Source of the DNA: Alkalibacillus silvisoli
Lineage (GTDB): Bacteria > Bacillota > Bacilli > Bacillales > Alkalibacillaceae
DNA length: 64,000 nt
Assembly (NCBI RefSeq): GCF_039521975.1
Contig: NZ_BAAACZ010000011.1
Span: 62,001 to 126,000, forward strand
Reading direction: 5' to 3'
Part shown: positions 53,268-61,932 of the stretch, piece after piece
Layout of the letters: every line of letters starts with the position of its first letter
Numbering within the stretch: the first letter of the stretch is position 1
Position numbers and translations under genes: made by a program
The notes under the pieces: model-generated
Database searches by the model: none
Seen by the model: only the letters and a program-made list of their open reading frames with translations
Told to the model about the DNA's origin: nothing

Positions 53268-55343
53268 ATGTCGGATTATTTAGTTATAGTAGAATCTCCA
53301 GCAAAAGCAAAGACAATTGAACGTTATTTAGGTAAAAAATATAAAGTTAAAGCGTCGATGGGCCATGTGATTGACCTCCCAAAAAGTCAGATGGGTGTTG
53401 ATGTTGAGAACGACTTTGAGCCACGCTATATTACAATTCGTGGTAAAGGTCCAGTCCTTAACGATTTGAAAAAGTCAGCAAAAAAAGCTAAAAAGGTCTA
53501 TCTCGCAGCCGACCCCGACCGTGAAGGTGAAGCAATTGCATGGCATCTAGCATATAGTCTTGGGATTGAAGAGGGATCTAAGTGTCGCGTAGTGTTTAAC
53601 GAAATTACTAAAGATGCGATTAAAGATTCGTTCAAAGAACCACGTGAAGTGGATATGGATTTAGTGAATGCTCAACAAGGAAGGCGAGTTTTAGACCGAT
53701 TAGTTGGGTATAACATTAGCCCATTATTATGGAAAAAAGTTAAGAAAGGTCTAAGTGCAGGACGTGTACAATCTGTTGCTGTAAAACTCATCATTGACCG
53801 CGAAAATGAAATTAAAAACTTTGTACCAGAAGAATATTGGTCAATAACAGGTAACTTCATGCACAAACGCAGGAAGTTTGAAGCAAAGTTTTACGGTATA
53901 GATGGTGAAAAAGTAGACTTAAAAAATGAACAAGAAGTCCAAAACATTTTAGACCGTTTAGATGGTGACTCGTTTGATATTCAAAAAGTGAACAAACGTG
54001 AGCGTAAGAGAAACCCTGCAGCACCTTTTATTACGTCTTCCCTGCAGCAAGAAGCTTTTCGTAAATTAAACTTCCGAGCTAAGAAGACTATGATGATTGC
54101 TCAGCAGTTATATGAAGGTATTGATTTAGGTGGGAAAGATGGGACAACTGGTTTAATTACTTATATGAGAACAGACTCAACTCGAATATCTGACACTGCG
54201 AAGAAAGAAGCAGCTGAATTAATAGAAGCCAAGTTCGGCAATAATCATCTAGGAAAGTCAAGTAAAAAGAAAAAAGACGAACGGTCACAAGATGCTCACG
54301 AAGCTATTCGACCAACTGTCATTCATAAAGACCCAGCAACAATTAAACCTAAGCTGTCTAACGATCAATACAAATTATACAAACTGATTTGGGACCGTTT
54401 TATAGCAAGTCAAATGGCTCCGGCTGTCCTAGATACCGTTACAGCCCATTTAATCAACCAAGGTGTTGAATTTAGAGCTACTGGTTCACAAATCAAGTTT
54501 AAAGGTTTTATGGAGTTATATATTGAAGGTAATGATGATCAAAAGAAAGATGAACAAAAGGTACTACCACCTTTAGAAGAAGGTGAGCAAGTAAAAACGA
54601 AAGAAATTACACCTAACCAACACTTTACTCAGCCACCACCGCGTTATACAGAAGCAAGGTTAGTTAGGACGCTTGAAGAAAAAGGGATCGGTCGCCCATC
54701 AACATATGCACCGACTTTGGACACCGTTCAACGAAGAGGTTATGTTGCTTTAGACAATAAGCGTTTTGTCCCGACTGAATTAGGTACGATTGTCATTGAA
54801 CTATTAGAAGAATACTTTCCAGAAATTATTAATGTTCAATTTACCGTTGATATGGAAAGTAACTTAGACCGTGTTGAAGACGGAGATAAACAATGGCGTA
54901 ACATTATTGACAATTTCTATAAAGACTTTCAGAAGCGCTTAGATAAGGCGGAAGAAGAGATCGAGAAAATCGAAGTGAAAGATGAACCAGCAGGTGAAGA
55001 TTGTGAGAAATGTGGCCATGAAATGGTTTATAAAATGGGACGTTACGGTAAATTTTTAGCTTGTTCAAACTTTCCAGACTGCCGTAACACAAAGCCGATT
55101 TTAAAAGAAATTGGTGTTAAATGTCCTAGTTGTAAAGACGGGAATATTGTAGAAAGAAAGAGTAAGAAGCGTCGTACATTCTATGGTTGTGATCAGTATC
55201 CACAATGTGAATTCGTATCATGGGATAAACCAATTGAACGTCCTTGTCCTAAATGCTCTTCTTTGTTAGTTGAGAAAAAGCAGAAAAAAGGTGTTCAAGT
55301 AAAATGTACTGAATGTGATTACTCCGAAAATGTCCAACAATAA
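53268..55343 (+). CDS. topA: DNA topoisomerase I
   Basis: This type IA enzyme relaxes negative supercoils. The 691 aa protein has a TOPRIM domain (Glu9 in VIVESPAKAKTI, DPDRE at 82-86), the catalytic Tyr299 in GLITYMRTDSTRIS, and three C-terminal zinc ribbons with CxxC pairs from about 580. ATG 53268 follows AGGAGGA by 8 nt; an in-frame ATG at 53235 precedes that site. In B. subtilis trmFO follows; here it does not. Confidence 0.97.
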   Translation: MSDYLVIVESPAKAKTIERYLGKKYKVKASMGHVIDLPKSQMGVDVENDFEPRYITIRGKGPVLNDLKKSAKKAKKVYLAADPDREGEAIAWHLAYSLGIEEGSKCRVVFNEITKDAIKDSFKEPREVDMDLVNAQQGRRVLDRLVGYNISPLLWKKVKKGLSAGRVQSVAVKLIIDRENEIKNFVPEEYWSITGNFMHKRRKFEAKFYGIDGEKVDLKNEQEVQNILDRLDGDSFDIQKVNKRERKRNPAAPFITSSLQQEAFRKLNFRAKKTMMIAQQLYEGIDLGGKDGTTGLITYMRTDSTRISDTAKKEAAELIEAKFGNNHLGKSSKKKKDERSQDAHEAIRPTVIHKDPATIKPKLSNDQYKLYKLIWDRFIASQMAPAVLDTVTAHLINQGVEFRATGSQIKFKGFMELYIEGNDDQKKDEQKVLPPLEEGEQVKTKEITPNQHFTQPPPRYTEARLVRTLEEKGIGRPSTYAPTLDTVQRRGYVALDNKRFVPTELGTIVIELLEEYFPEIINVQFTVDMESNLDRVEDGDKQWRNIIDNFYKDFQKRLDKAEEEIEKIEVKDEPAGEDCEKCGHEMVYKMGRYGKFLACSNFPDCRNTKPILKEIGVKCPSCKDGNIVERKSKKRRTFYGCDQYPQCEFVSWDKPIERPCPKCSSLLVEKKQKKGVQVKCTECDYSENVQQ

Positions 55344-55637
55344 TACTGATTAAAAGATGAGTTAACAAATGTTGGCTCATCTTTTTAATTATTACAAATT
55401 TTTTAACTAAAATTGAATATTATGTATACAATTTGTGAAACATGTAAGTAGTTGAGTTGTTAAAATTGACACACAATTTTTATTCATATAGAATTTACGA
55501 TTGGTAAGATGAATTTTTAGCTTTAAAAGGCGACTGAAGCTCCTTTCAAAACTTTTTTATGACATATAAGTGAAAATTGTTGTATTATTCCGAAAAGTTT
55601 GATAAAATTTAAATCGTTTTGTGGGGAGTGATTGTGA
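55344..55637. other. Intergenic region topA / xerC, position where trmFO is expected
   Basis: The 294 bp contain the topA terminator, AT-rich sequence, and a short GGCGACT...CTCCTTT fragment (55529-55545) that resembles 39330-39347. Possible promoter elements TTGTTG (55577) and TGATAA (55600) precede xerC. No trmFO remnant is recognisable. Confidence 0.6.
55352..55386 (+). terminator. Terminator after topA
   Basis: AAAAGATGAG and CTCATCTTTTT form a 10-bp stem with a 14-nt loop ending in a T-run, 9 nt after the topA stop. Confidence 0.88.
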
Positions 55638-56540
55638 ATGACTAATGAGCAATTGATCAACCAATATAAACAGTTTTTAATTGTCGAGAGAAATGCCGCT
55701 TCTTATACAGTTGATCATTACATAGCAGATGTTCGTCAATTTAACCAGTTTCTAACACAGCAAGTTATTAATAATTTTAACGATGTCTCTTATTCAGAGG
55801 TTAGGTTATTTTTAACTGAATTATACAAAACCGGTTTATCACGTATTTCAGCTTCTAGAAAGCTCTCCAGTCTCAGAACGTTTTATCATTACTTAGAAAA
55901 AGAAGGAATCGTTGAACACAACCCAATTCAATATGTTTCAATGCCTAAAAAAGATAAAAAAATTCCTCAATTTTTTTACGCAGAGGAATTAGAGCAATTG
56001 TTTACTATAGAAGATTGCTCTACGCCTTTTGGGCAAAGAAACCAAGCTATTATTGAATTACTTTATGCAACAGGAGTTCGAGTAAGTGAACTTGTGAAAA
56101 TCAATGTTTCTCAAGTTGATTTTTCTTTAGGGACCATCTTAGTCCATGGTAAAGGAAATAAAGAGCGCTTTGTCCCTTTTGGTGTATATGCTCAGGATGC
56201 TGTGAAGTTATATTTAGAGGAAAGTCGCCCACAACTGTTACAAAAGGGCGGTGAGATAACAACGGACCGGTTGTTAATCAATCATCGCGGGGCTCCATTA
56301 ACAGATGAGGGTGTTAGATACATATTAAACGATATGATGAATAGGGCCTCTTTAACCAGTTCTATACACCCACACAAGTTGCGTCATACATTCGCAACTC
56401 ATTTGCTTAATGCAGGTGCAGATATGCGTTCTGTCCAAGAAATGTTAGGTCATGAAAGTCTGTCTTCGACTCAAATTTATACACATGTCACAAAAGATTA
56501 CTTACAAAACATATATAAAAACGCTCACCCTAGAGCTTAA
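55638..56540 (+). CDS. xerC: Tyrosine recombinase XerC (CodV)
   Basis: The enzyme resolves chromosome dimers at dif with XerD. The 300 aa protein has an N-terminal SAM-like core-binding domain (1-95) and the full catalytic set Arg148, Lys172, His246, Arg249, His272 and Tyr281 (HPHKLRHTFATHLL, GHESLSSTQIYTH). It is codV in B. subtilis and precedes clpQ-clpY-codY, as here. Confidence 0.96.
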   Translation: MTNEQLINQYKQFLIVERNAASYTVDHYIADVRQFNQFLTQQVINNFNDVSYSEVRLFLTELYKTGLSRISASRKLSSLRTFYHYLEKEGIVEHNPIQYVSMPKKDKKIPQFFYAEELEQLFTIEDCSTPFGQRNQAIIELLYATGVRVSELVKINVSQVDFSLGTILVHGKGNKERFVPFGVYAQDAVKLYLEESRPQLLQKGGEITTDRLLINHRGAPLTDEGVRYILNDMMNRASLTSSIHPHKLRHTFATHLLNAGADMRSVQEMLGHESLSSTQIYTHVTKDYLQNIYKNAHPRA

Positions 56541-56557
56541 ATGGAAGAGGGATTTTA

Positions 56558-57124
56558 ATGGAACAATCGTTTCATGCAACAACAATATTTGCCGTGAGAC
56601 ATAATGGGAAAGCGGCTATGACAGGTGATGGGCAAGTCACTTTCGGTAATGCGGTTGTAATGAAGCATAAAGCAAAAAAGGTTAGAAAGTTATTTAACAA
56701 CCAAGTAGTTGCCGGATTTGCCGGTTCAGTTGCCGATGCCTTTACACTATTTGAAAAATTTGAAGCAAATTTAGAAAAGTATAATGGTAATTTAAGTCGT
56801 TCTGCTGTTGAATTAGCGAAAGAATGGCGTAGTGACAAAGTGTTAAGACGTCTTGAGGCTATGTTAATTGTGATGAACAACGATCAAATTTTACTTGTTT
56901 CAGGTACTGGAGAAGTGATTGAACCGGATGATGACATTTTAGCAATAGGTTCAGGTGGTCATTATGCCTTGAGTGCAGGGCGCGCTCTTAAACGTTATAG
57001 TGAAAATCAAACAGCCGAAAGCATAGCGAAAGCTGCTTTAGAAATTGCTGGTGAAGTTTGTGTTTACACAAATAATGAAATTGTATTAGAGACTTTGGAT
57101 GAAAAAGGAGATTCTCATTCATGA
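56558..57124 (+). CDS. hslV: ATP-dependent protease peptidase subunit HslV (ClpQ)
   Basis: HslV forms the proteolytic double ring of the HslVU (CodWX) protease. The 188 aa protein has the Ntn-hydrolase core TTIFAVRHNGKAAMTGDGQVTFG and GFAGSVADAFTLFEKFE, SGTGEVIEPDD. The first residues MEQSFHA precede the Thr that would align with the E. coli catalytic Thr1. The stop overlaps the hslU start. Confidence 0.96.
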   Translation: MEQSFHATTIFAVRHNGKAAMTGDGQVTFGNAVVMKHKAKKVRKLFNNQVVAGFAGSVADAFTLFEKFEANLEKYNGNLSRSAVELAKEWRSDKVLRRLEAMLIVMNNDQILLVSGTGEVIEPDDDILAIGSGGHYALSAGRALKRYSENQTAESIAKAALEIAGEVCVYTNNEIVLETLDEKGDSHS

Positions 57125-58509
57125 GTACAAAAGCGACACCAAAACAAATCGTAGAGCAGTTAGATCAATATATTATTGGTCAATCAGAAGCTAAAAAAGC
57201 ATTAGCAGTTGCTCTTAGAAATCGTTTTCGAAGAATGATGTTATCTGAAGACATGCGTGATGAAATTGTACCTAAAAATATTCTAATGATCGGTCCAACA
57301 GGTGTAGGTAAAACAGAGTTGGCTAGGCGTCTTGCGAGGTTAGTAGGAGCCCCATTTACAAAAGTAGAAGCTACGAAGTTTACAGAAGTTGGTTATGTTG
57401 GGCGAGATGTAGAGTCAATGGTGAGAGATTTAGTTGATACAAGTGTCAGGATGGTTCGTGAAGAAAAAATGCTCGAAGTACAAACTCAAGCGCGTGAGGC
57501 GGCGAATCAACGAATTGTCCAACTACTCGTACCGGGTAAGAAAAAACAAAACCAAATGAAAAACCCTTTAGAAATGCTTTTTAACCAACCAGATGATACA
57601 AGTGATGAGGAATCAAGTGAAGAAAAAGAGCAAGCAGATCGAATGCGACAAATAAAACAACAGCTAGATCAAGGGCAACTAGAAGAACGCATGGTAACAA
57701 TCGAAGTTGAAGAACAACAATCTTCAATGTTTGACATGCTGCAAGGTTCGGGTATGGAACAAATGGGTATGAACATGCAAGATGCTTTTAGTCAACTAAT
57801 GCCTAAGAAAACCAAAAAAAGAAAGTTACCTGTTAAAGAAGCTCGTGAAGTATTAACGCAAACAGAAGCTGAAAAATTAATTGATATGGATGAAGTTCAT
57901 CAACTAGCCATTGAACAAGCTGAACAATCAGGTATTATATTCATTGATGAAATTGATAAAGTTTGTGGCAAGGATGATAAACAAGCGAATGTATCAAGAG
58001 AAGGTGTTCAACGCGATATCCTACCAATCGTGGAAGGTTCAACCATTGTAACAAAATACGGGTCAGTAAAGACGGATTATATGCTGTTTATTGCTGCAGG
58101 GGCCTTTCACATGGCAAAACCTTCAGATCTAATCCCAGAATTGCAAGGTCGTTTTCCAATCCGCGTTGAGTTAAATAAACTCATTGTTAAAGACTTTATC
58201 AATATTTTAACTGAACCTTCAAATGCCATAATTAAACAGTACACAGCATTATTAGAAACTGAAGGTATTGAAGTGAAGTTCACAGAAGAAGCAATTCATC
58301 GTTTAGCGGAAATTGCATTTGATGTTAACCAAGAAACTGACAATATTGGTGCGAGAAGATTGCATACGATTATGGAAAAACTTTTAGAGGATTTATCGTT
58401 TGAAGCACCAGACATTACAATGGAAACGATCGAGATCACTAAGGGCTATGTTGATGAAAAACTATCAACGATCGTTAAAAATAAAGATTTATCTGAATAT
58501 ATCTTATAA
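57121..58509 (+). CDS. hslU: ATP-dependent protease ATPase subunit HslU (ClpY)
   Basis: HslU is the AAA+ unfoldase of HslV. The 462 aa protein has Walker A GPTGVGKT (58-65), the GYVGRDVESMVRDL pore loop, the variable I domain (about 110-235, Gln/Met-rich), Walker B IIFIDEIDKVC, the sensor NIGARRLHT and a C-terminal YIL tail. Confidence 0.97.
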   Translation: MSTKATPKQIVEQLDQYIIGQSEAKKALAVALRNRFRRMMLSEDMRDEIVPKNILMIGPTGVGKTELARRLARLVGAPFTKVEATKFTEVGYVGRDVESMVRDLVDTSVRMVREEKMLEVQTQAREAANQRIVQLLVPGKKKQNQMKNPLEMLFNQPDDTSDEESSEEKEQADRMRQIKQQLDQGQLEERMVTIEVEEQQSSMFDMLQGSGMEQMGMNMQDAFSQLMPKKTKKRKLPVKEAREVLTQTEAEKLIDMDEVHQLAIEQAEQSGIIFIDEIDKVCGKDDKQANVSREGVQRDILPIVEGSTIVTKYGSVKTDYMLFIAAGAFHMAKPSDLIPELQGRFPIRVELNKLIVKDFINILTEPSNAIIKQYTALLETEGIEVKFTEEAIHRLAEIAFDVNQETDNIGARRLHTIMEKLLEDLSFEAPDITMETIEITKGYVDEKLSTIVKNKDLSEYIL

Positions 58510-58529
58510 AATAGTAGGAGGAATTTAAA

Positions 58530-59309
58530 ATGAATTTATTAGAAAAAACACGCGTCATTAACGCTATGCTACAAAAAACACAAGGTAAAGCAGTTAACTT
58601 TAATGACATGTCAGGTACTTTAAGAGATGTGATTGGAGCTAATATCTTTGTATTAAGTCGTAAAGGTAAGTTATTAGGTTTTGCAATTAAACAAGAAATT
58701 GAAAATGAACGCATGAAAAATATGCTTGAAGAAAGGCAGTTCCCTGAAGAGTATACAAATAATCTATTTGGGATTACTGAAACAACGCCAAATATTCCTG
58801 TTGATAGCAATTACACAGCCTTTCCTGTCGAAAACAAAGAATTATTCAACGATGGTCTAACAACCATTACCCCTATTATTGGTGGTGGCGAACGTCTCGG
58901 TACATTAATTCTAAGTCGTATTGAAGAATCTTTTGATAATGACGATTTACTGTTAGCGGAATATGGTGCAACAGTAGTAGGTATGGAGATTTTACATCAA
59001 AAGACAGAACAGATTGAAGAGGAAGCTAGAAGTAAAGCGGTTGTACAAATGGCAATCAACTCATTATCATATAGTGAATTAGAAGCAATTGAACACATTT
59101 TTAACGAGTTAGATGGTAATGAAGGTCTATTAGTTGCAAGTAAAGTAGCTGACCGTGTAGGTATTACACGATCTGTCATTGTAAATGCATTACGTAAATT
59201 AGAAAGTGCTGGTGTTATTGAATCACGCTCATTAGGTATGAAAGGTACTTATATTAAAGTGTTAAATGATAAGTTCCTTGTAGAATTAGAAAAGATCAAT
59301 GTTATGTAA
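58530..59309 (+). CDS. codY: Global transcriptional repressor CodY
   Basis: CodY represses nutrient-limitation genes when bound to branched-chain amino acids and GTP. The 259 aa protein has an N-terminal GAF domain (1-155) and a C-terminal winged helix (about 200-245, ASKVADRVGITRSVIVNALRKLESAG). GTAGGAGG precedes the ATG. It follows hslVU, as in B. subtilis, but here is cut off from the flagellar operon by an IS relic. Confidence 0.98.
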   Translation: MNLLEKTRVINAMLQKTQGKAVNFNDMSGTLRDVIGANIFVLSRKGKLLGFAIKQEIENERMKNMLEERQFPEEYTNNLFGITETTPNIPVDSNYTAFPVENKELFNDGLTTITPIIGGGERLGTLILSRIEESFDNDDLLLAEYGATVVGMEILHQKTEQIEEEARSKAVVQMAINSLSYSELEAIEHIFNELDGNEGLLVASKVADRVGITRSVIVNALRKLESAGVIESRSLGMKGTYIKVLNDKFLVELEKINVM

Positions 59310-59320
59310 TAATGTTAAGT

Positions 59321-59364
59321 AAAAAGCTTGTAGAGAAACAGCTGTTTCTCTACAAGCTTTTTTT
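59321..59364 (+). terminator. Terminator after codY
   Basis: AAAAAGCTTGTAGAGAAACA (59321-59340) pairs perfectly with its complement (59343-59362), followed by more T residues. It is one of the strongest terminators in the window. Confidence 0.94.
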
Positions 59365-59439
59365 GATTTGGGTGGCTCTAAAATATTTGTTGGGGTAGAG
59401 ACACAATTTAGGATGTGGTTATGATAGCGGCCGTTGGCG

Positions 59440-59570
59440 TCAGGTGATCCGCTTACGGTGGATGCTTGCCGCGGGCACGGCTCGAGCCTCCTCGGCCGAA
59501 AAGCGTGGCCTGCGGGGTCTCGAGACGCGTGCTGTTCCCGCAGGCGTCACCACCTACGCTTCTCACCTGA
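59440..59570. repeat. GC-rich imperfect inverted repeat of about 130 bp
   Basis: The arms begin TCAGGTGA (59440) and end TCACCTGA (59570). Further matching arms are GATGCTTGCCGCGGGCAC against GTGCTGTTCCCGCAGGCGTC, and CTCGAG at 59481 and 59519. GC content is clearly far above the rest of the window. A diverged relative lies at 39303-39469. I recall similar GC-rich palindromic repeats in other Bacillaceae, but cannot verify this here. Open frames through it are by-products of its base composition. Confidence 0.75.
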
Positions 59571-59670
59571 GGCCAACTCAGCGGTTTGATAAGACAAAAA
59601 AAGCACACAAACTCCTTATTTGTTATCCTTGTTTTATACCACTAAAACAAAACAAAGGAGCTGCGTGCAT

Positions 59671-60434
59671 ATGCATCATAACATGACTTTACCAGGCTTG
59701 GAAAGCTTTCACGTACCATCATCACAGATCCCATCAAACGAGAGCCGATTGATATCTTAAAAGATCGTAAGAAATCCACGGTCTATCATTATCTCAAAGA
59801 CCACGCAGATACCGTCGATGTCGTCGTCATGGACATGAGTCCATCCTATAAGGCCGCTGTGGATCAGGCCTTAAACCAACCGATTATTGTGGCGGATCGC
59901 TTTCATTTTGTCCGTTATATGTATTGGGCATTGGATCGTGTCAGACGGCGTGTTCAGAACGAATTCGATGACTATGACCGTAAGAAGTGCAAAAACATGC
60001 GTCATGTTTTCATGAAACGACGTAGCACGTTAAGTGCTAAACAAGATTGGTATCCTCATCACTATTGTGATAAATCGGATGTATTGACCAGTGCTTACTT
60101 ACTGAAAGAATGGTTTTGCGATTGGTTTGACAACGCTAAACGTTTAGGATCTGATGCCTTAAGTACCATTAAAACGGATTTATATGATTTTTATGATACC
60201 GTAAGGACATCAGCGATACCCGAGTTCGAGAAGGCGATTGAAACGCTTCAGAATTGGCAAAAAGAAATCATGAACAGCTTTGGTTATAACTTACACAATG
60301 GTTACATTGAAGGGATTAATAATCAAACCAAAGTGATTAAACGCCAAGCGTTTGGTTTTCGACGGTTTGATCGCCTGCGTTGAAAAGTTTTATTGCATCA
60401 TAAATATAAGAATATACAAGGCCAAATGGCATAA
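59671..60434 (+). pseudogene. ISL3-family transposase, internally deleted and frameshifted
   Basis: AAAGGAG precedes ATG 59671, which reads MHHNMTLPGLE, the usual ISL3 transposase N-terminus, then stops at about 59758. The catalytic DDE part is in another frame (ITDPIKREPIDILKDRKK from about 59717, VVVMDMSPSYKAAVDQ, VADRFHFVRYMYWALDRVRRR, GYIEGINNQTKVIKRQAFGFRRF). The zinc-finger and first half, roughly 150-200 codons, are missing. TGA at 60381 interrupts the frame just before the conserved KVLLHHKYKN tail ending at 60434. It is not functional. Confidence 0.9.
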
Positions 60435-60480
60435 ATAAGGAGTGCTCTTAAGAGAGCACCCCAACATTTGACTTAGAACC

Positions 60481-60733
60481 TAAATAAAACCTTATCGAAT
60501 AGGTCCTTTTCCTGTGTGGGTTTTACTTTATAACAGGATTATTACCAAATACTGATTGTATAATAGACACAATGAACTAGTACAAAAGTACAATTTTAAT
60601 CATATATCGACAAAATTCTTAAAAGTTTAATAGTTGCTGTGTCATTTCTTGTGAAAATATGCCATAATATAATGGAATTATAGCAGTTCATTTATACAGA
60701 TTTCGACATTGATGATTGAAAGGTGGGGGTCGA
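60481..60733 (+). other. Upstream region of the fla/che operon
   Basis: The 253 bp between the IS relic and flgB should contain the operon promoter. A consensus TATAAT at 60668-60673 and another at 60559-60564 are visible, without convincing -35 boxes. I found no clear sigma-D (TAAA..GCCGATAT) site. The IS relic replaced or displaced the sequence linking codY and flgB. Confidence 0.5.
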
Positions 60734-61114
60734 ATGCAATTATTTGACCAAACAATTCATAATTTGCAAAGAGGTTTAGATTACTCATCAGTGAAAAACC
60801 AAACAATTGCTCATAATATTTCTAATGTTAATACACCAAATTATAAAGCAAAACAAGTTTCTTTTAAGGATGAATTCGAATCGGCAAAATTAGAAGCTCT
60901 AAGAACTGATGAAAGACATATTCCTTTTTCAAATAATCATTCGCCTTTTTCAATTTCTGCTAGACAAGATGTTACATACAACAACAACGGAAACAGTGTA
61001 GACATTGACAAAGAAATGAATGAACTAGCTCAAAACCAATTATACTATGAAGCATTAACTGAGCGAATTAATGGTAAATTTAATTCTATTAAATCGGTTG
61101 TAGGAGGTAGATAG
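60734..61114 (+). CDS. flgB: Flagellar basal-body rod protein FlgB
   Basis: The 126 aa proximal rod protein has QRGLDYSSVKNQTIAHNISNVNTPNYKAK (the N-terminal rod motif, split here) and a C-terminal DIDKEMNELAQNQLYYEAL helix. ATG 60734 has AAAGGTGGGGG upstream; an in-frame start at 60716 lies before that site. It is the first gene of the fla/che operon. Confidence 0.95.
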   Translation: MQLFDQTIHNLQRGLDYSSVKNQTIAHNISNVNTPNYKAKQVSFKDEFESAKLEALRTDERHIPFSNNHSPFSISARQDVTYNNNGNSVDIDKEMNELAQNQLYYEALTERINGKFNSIKSVVGGR

Positions 61115-61116
61115 AC

Positions 61117-61572
61117 GTGAGTATTTTCCATGGAATGAATACAAGTGGTAGTGCGTTAACAGCTAACCGCTTTAAGATGGATGTTGTATCTTCTAACCTA
61201 GCAAATGCCAATACAACTAGAGCACAAATGAATGAAGATGGAGAATTTGAACCATACAGACGAAAGTTAGTATCTCAAGAGCCACGTGATGCTAGTTTTA
61301 ACTCTTTTTTACAAAAATCTATGAATCGCTCTAGTAACCCTGGTACGGGTGTAAGGGTGCAGTCGATTGAAGAAGATCAATCACCATTTGAACAAGTTTA
61401 TAACCCATCACACCCAGATGCTAATGAAGATGGTTATGTTCAAATGCCGAATGTTGACCCACTTAAAGAGATGTTAGATTTAATGTCTACTTCAAGGTCA
61501 TACGAAGCAAATGTTACAGCTTTAAACGCTTCTAAAGGGTTATTAATGAAATCGCTTGAAATTGGAAGGTAA
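61117..61572 (+). CDS. flgC: Flagellar basal-body rod protein FlgC
   Basis: The 151 aa rod protein shows SGSALTANRFKMDVVSSNLANANTTR and the C-terminal YVQMPNVDPLKEMLDLMSTSRSYEAN motif. It starts with GTG 61117, two bases after the flgB stop, with AGGAGG 8 nt upstream. Confidence 0.96.
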   Translation: MSIFHGMNTSGSALTANRFKMDVVSSNLANANTTRAQMNEDGEFEPYRRKLVSQEPRDASFNSFLQKSMNRSSNPGTGVRVQSIEEDQSPFEQVYNPSHPDANEDGYVQMPNVDPLKEMLDLMSTSRSYEANVTALNASKGLLMKSLEIGR

Positions 61573-61583
61573 GGTGATCTAGT

Positions 61584-61898
61584 GTGAAGCCGATTGAATC
61601 AAACTTATTTACTCAAGGTATAGGTAAAGTGAATCAAAATATTCAACAAAATAATCCAGTAACAGCTAGTGAAGTACAAGAGAGTTTTGCAAATGAATTA
61701 AAAAATGCGATCAATTCAGTTAATAGTACGCAACAAGAATCAAATGCCCAAACTAACGCTTTAATTAATGGTGAGGCTGATGATTTACATAATGTTATGA
61801 TTTCAGCTGAAAAAGCAAGTGTAACACTTCAAACTGCAACTGAAATTCAAAACAAAGCAATAGAAGCCTATCAAAAAATTATGAGAATGCAACTTTAA
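61584..61898 (+). CDS. fliE: Flagellar hook-basal body complex protein FliE
   Basis: The 104 aa protein links the MS ring to the rod. The C-terminal HNVMISAEKASVTLQTATEI and NKAIEAYQKIMRMQL match FliE. The GTG start follows AAGGTGAT that overlaps the flgC stop. Confidence 0.95.
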   Translation: MKPIESNLFTQGIGKVNQNIQQNNPVTASEVQESFANELKNAINSVNSTQQESNAQTNALINGEADDLHNVMISAEKASVTLQTATEIQNKAIEAYQKIMRMQL

Positions 61899-61932
61899 TA
61901 TATAAAGATTTACTTTGAGTCGGAGGACTACA

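Larger units (their letters stand above)
59374..60480 (+). mobile_element. Decayed ISL3-family insertion sequence
   Basis: The left end GGCTCTAAAATATTTGTTGGGG (59374-59395) and the right end, read on the minus strand from 60480, GGTTCTAAGTCAAATGTTGG, are imperfect terminal inverted repeats of ISL3 type. Between them lie a GC-rich inverted repeat and a truncated ISL3-type transposase. No 8-bp target duplication is visible (flanks ATTTGGGT and TAAATAAA). The element is probably immobile. Confidence 0.85.

Noticed and set aside
59444..59686. 80-codon open frame through the GC-rich repeat
   Set aside because: It follows the inverted repeat, has no ribosome-binding site or family resemblance, and ends in the transposase leader.
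59366..60488. 8-bp target-site duplication of the ISL3 element
   Set aside because: Flanking octamers (ATTTGGGT and TAAATAAA) differ, so no duplication can be claimed.
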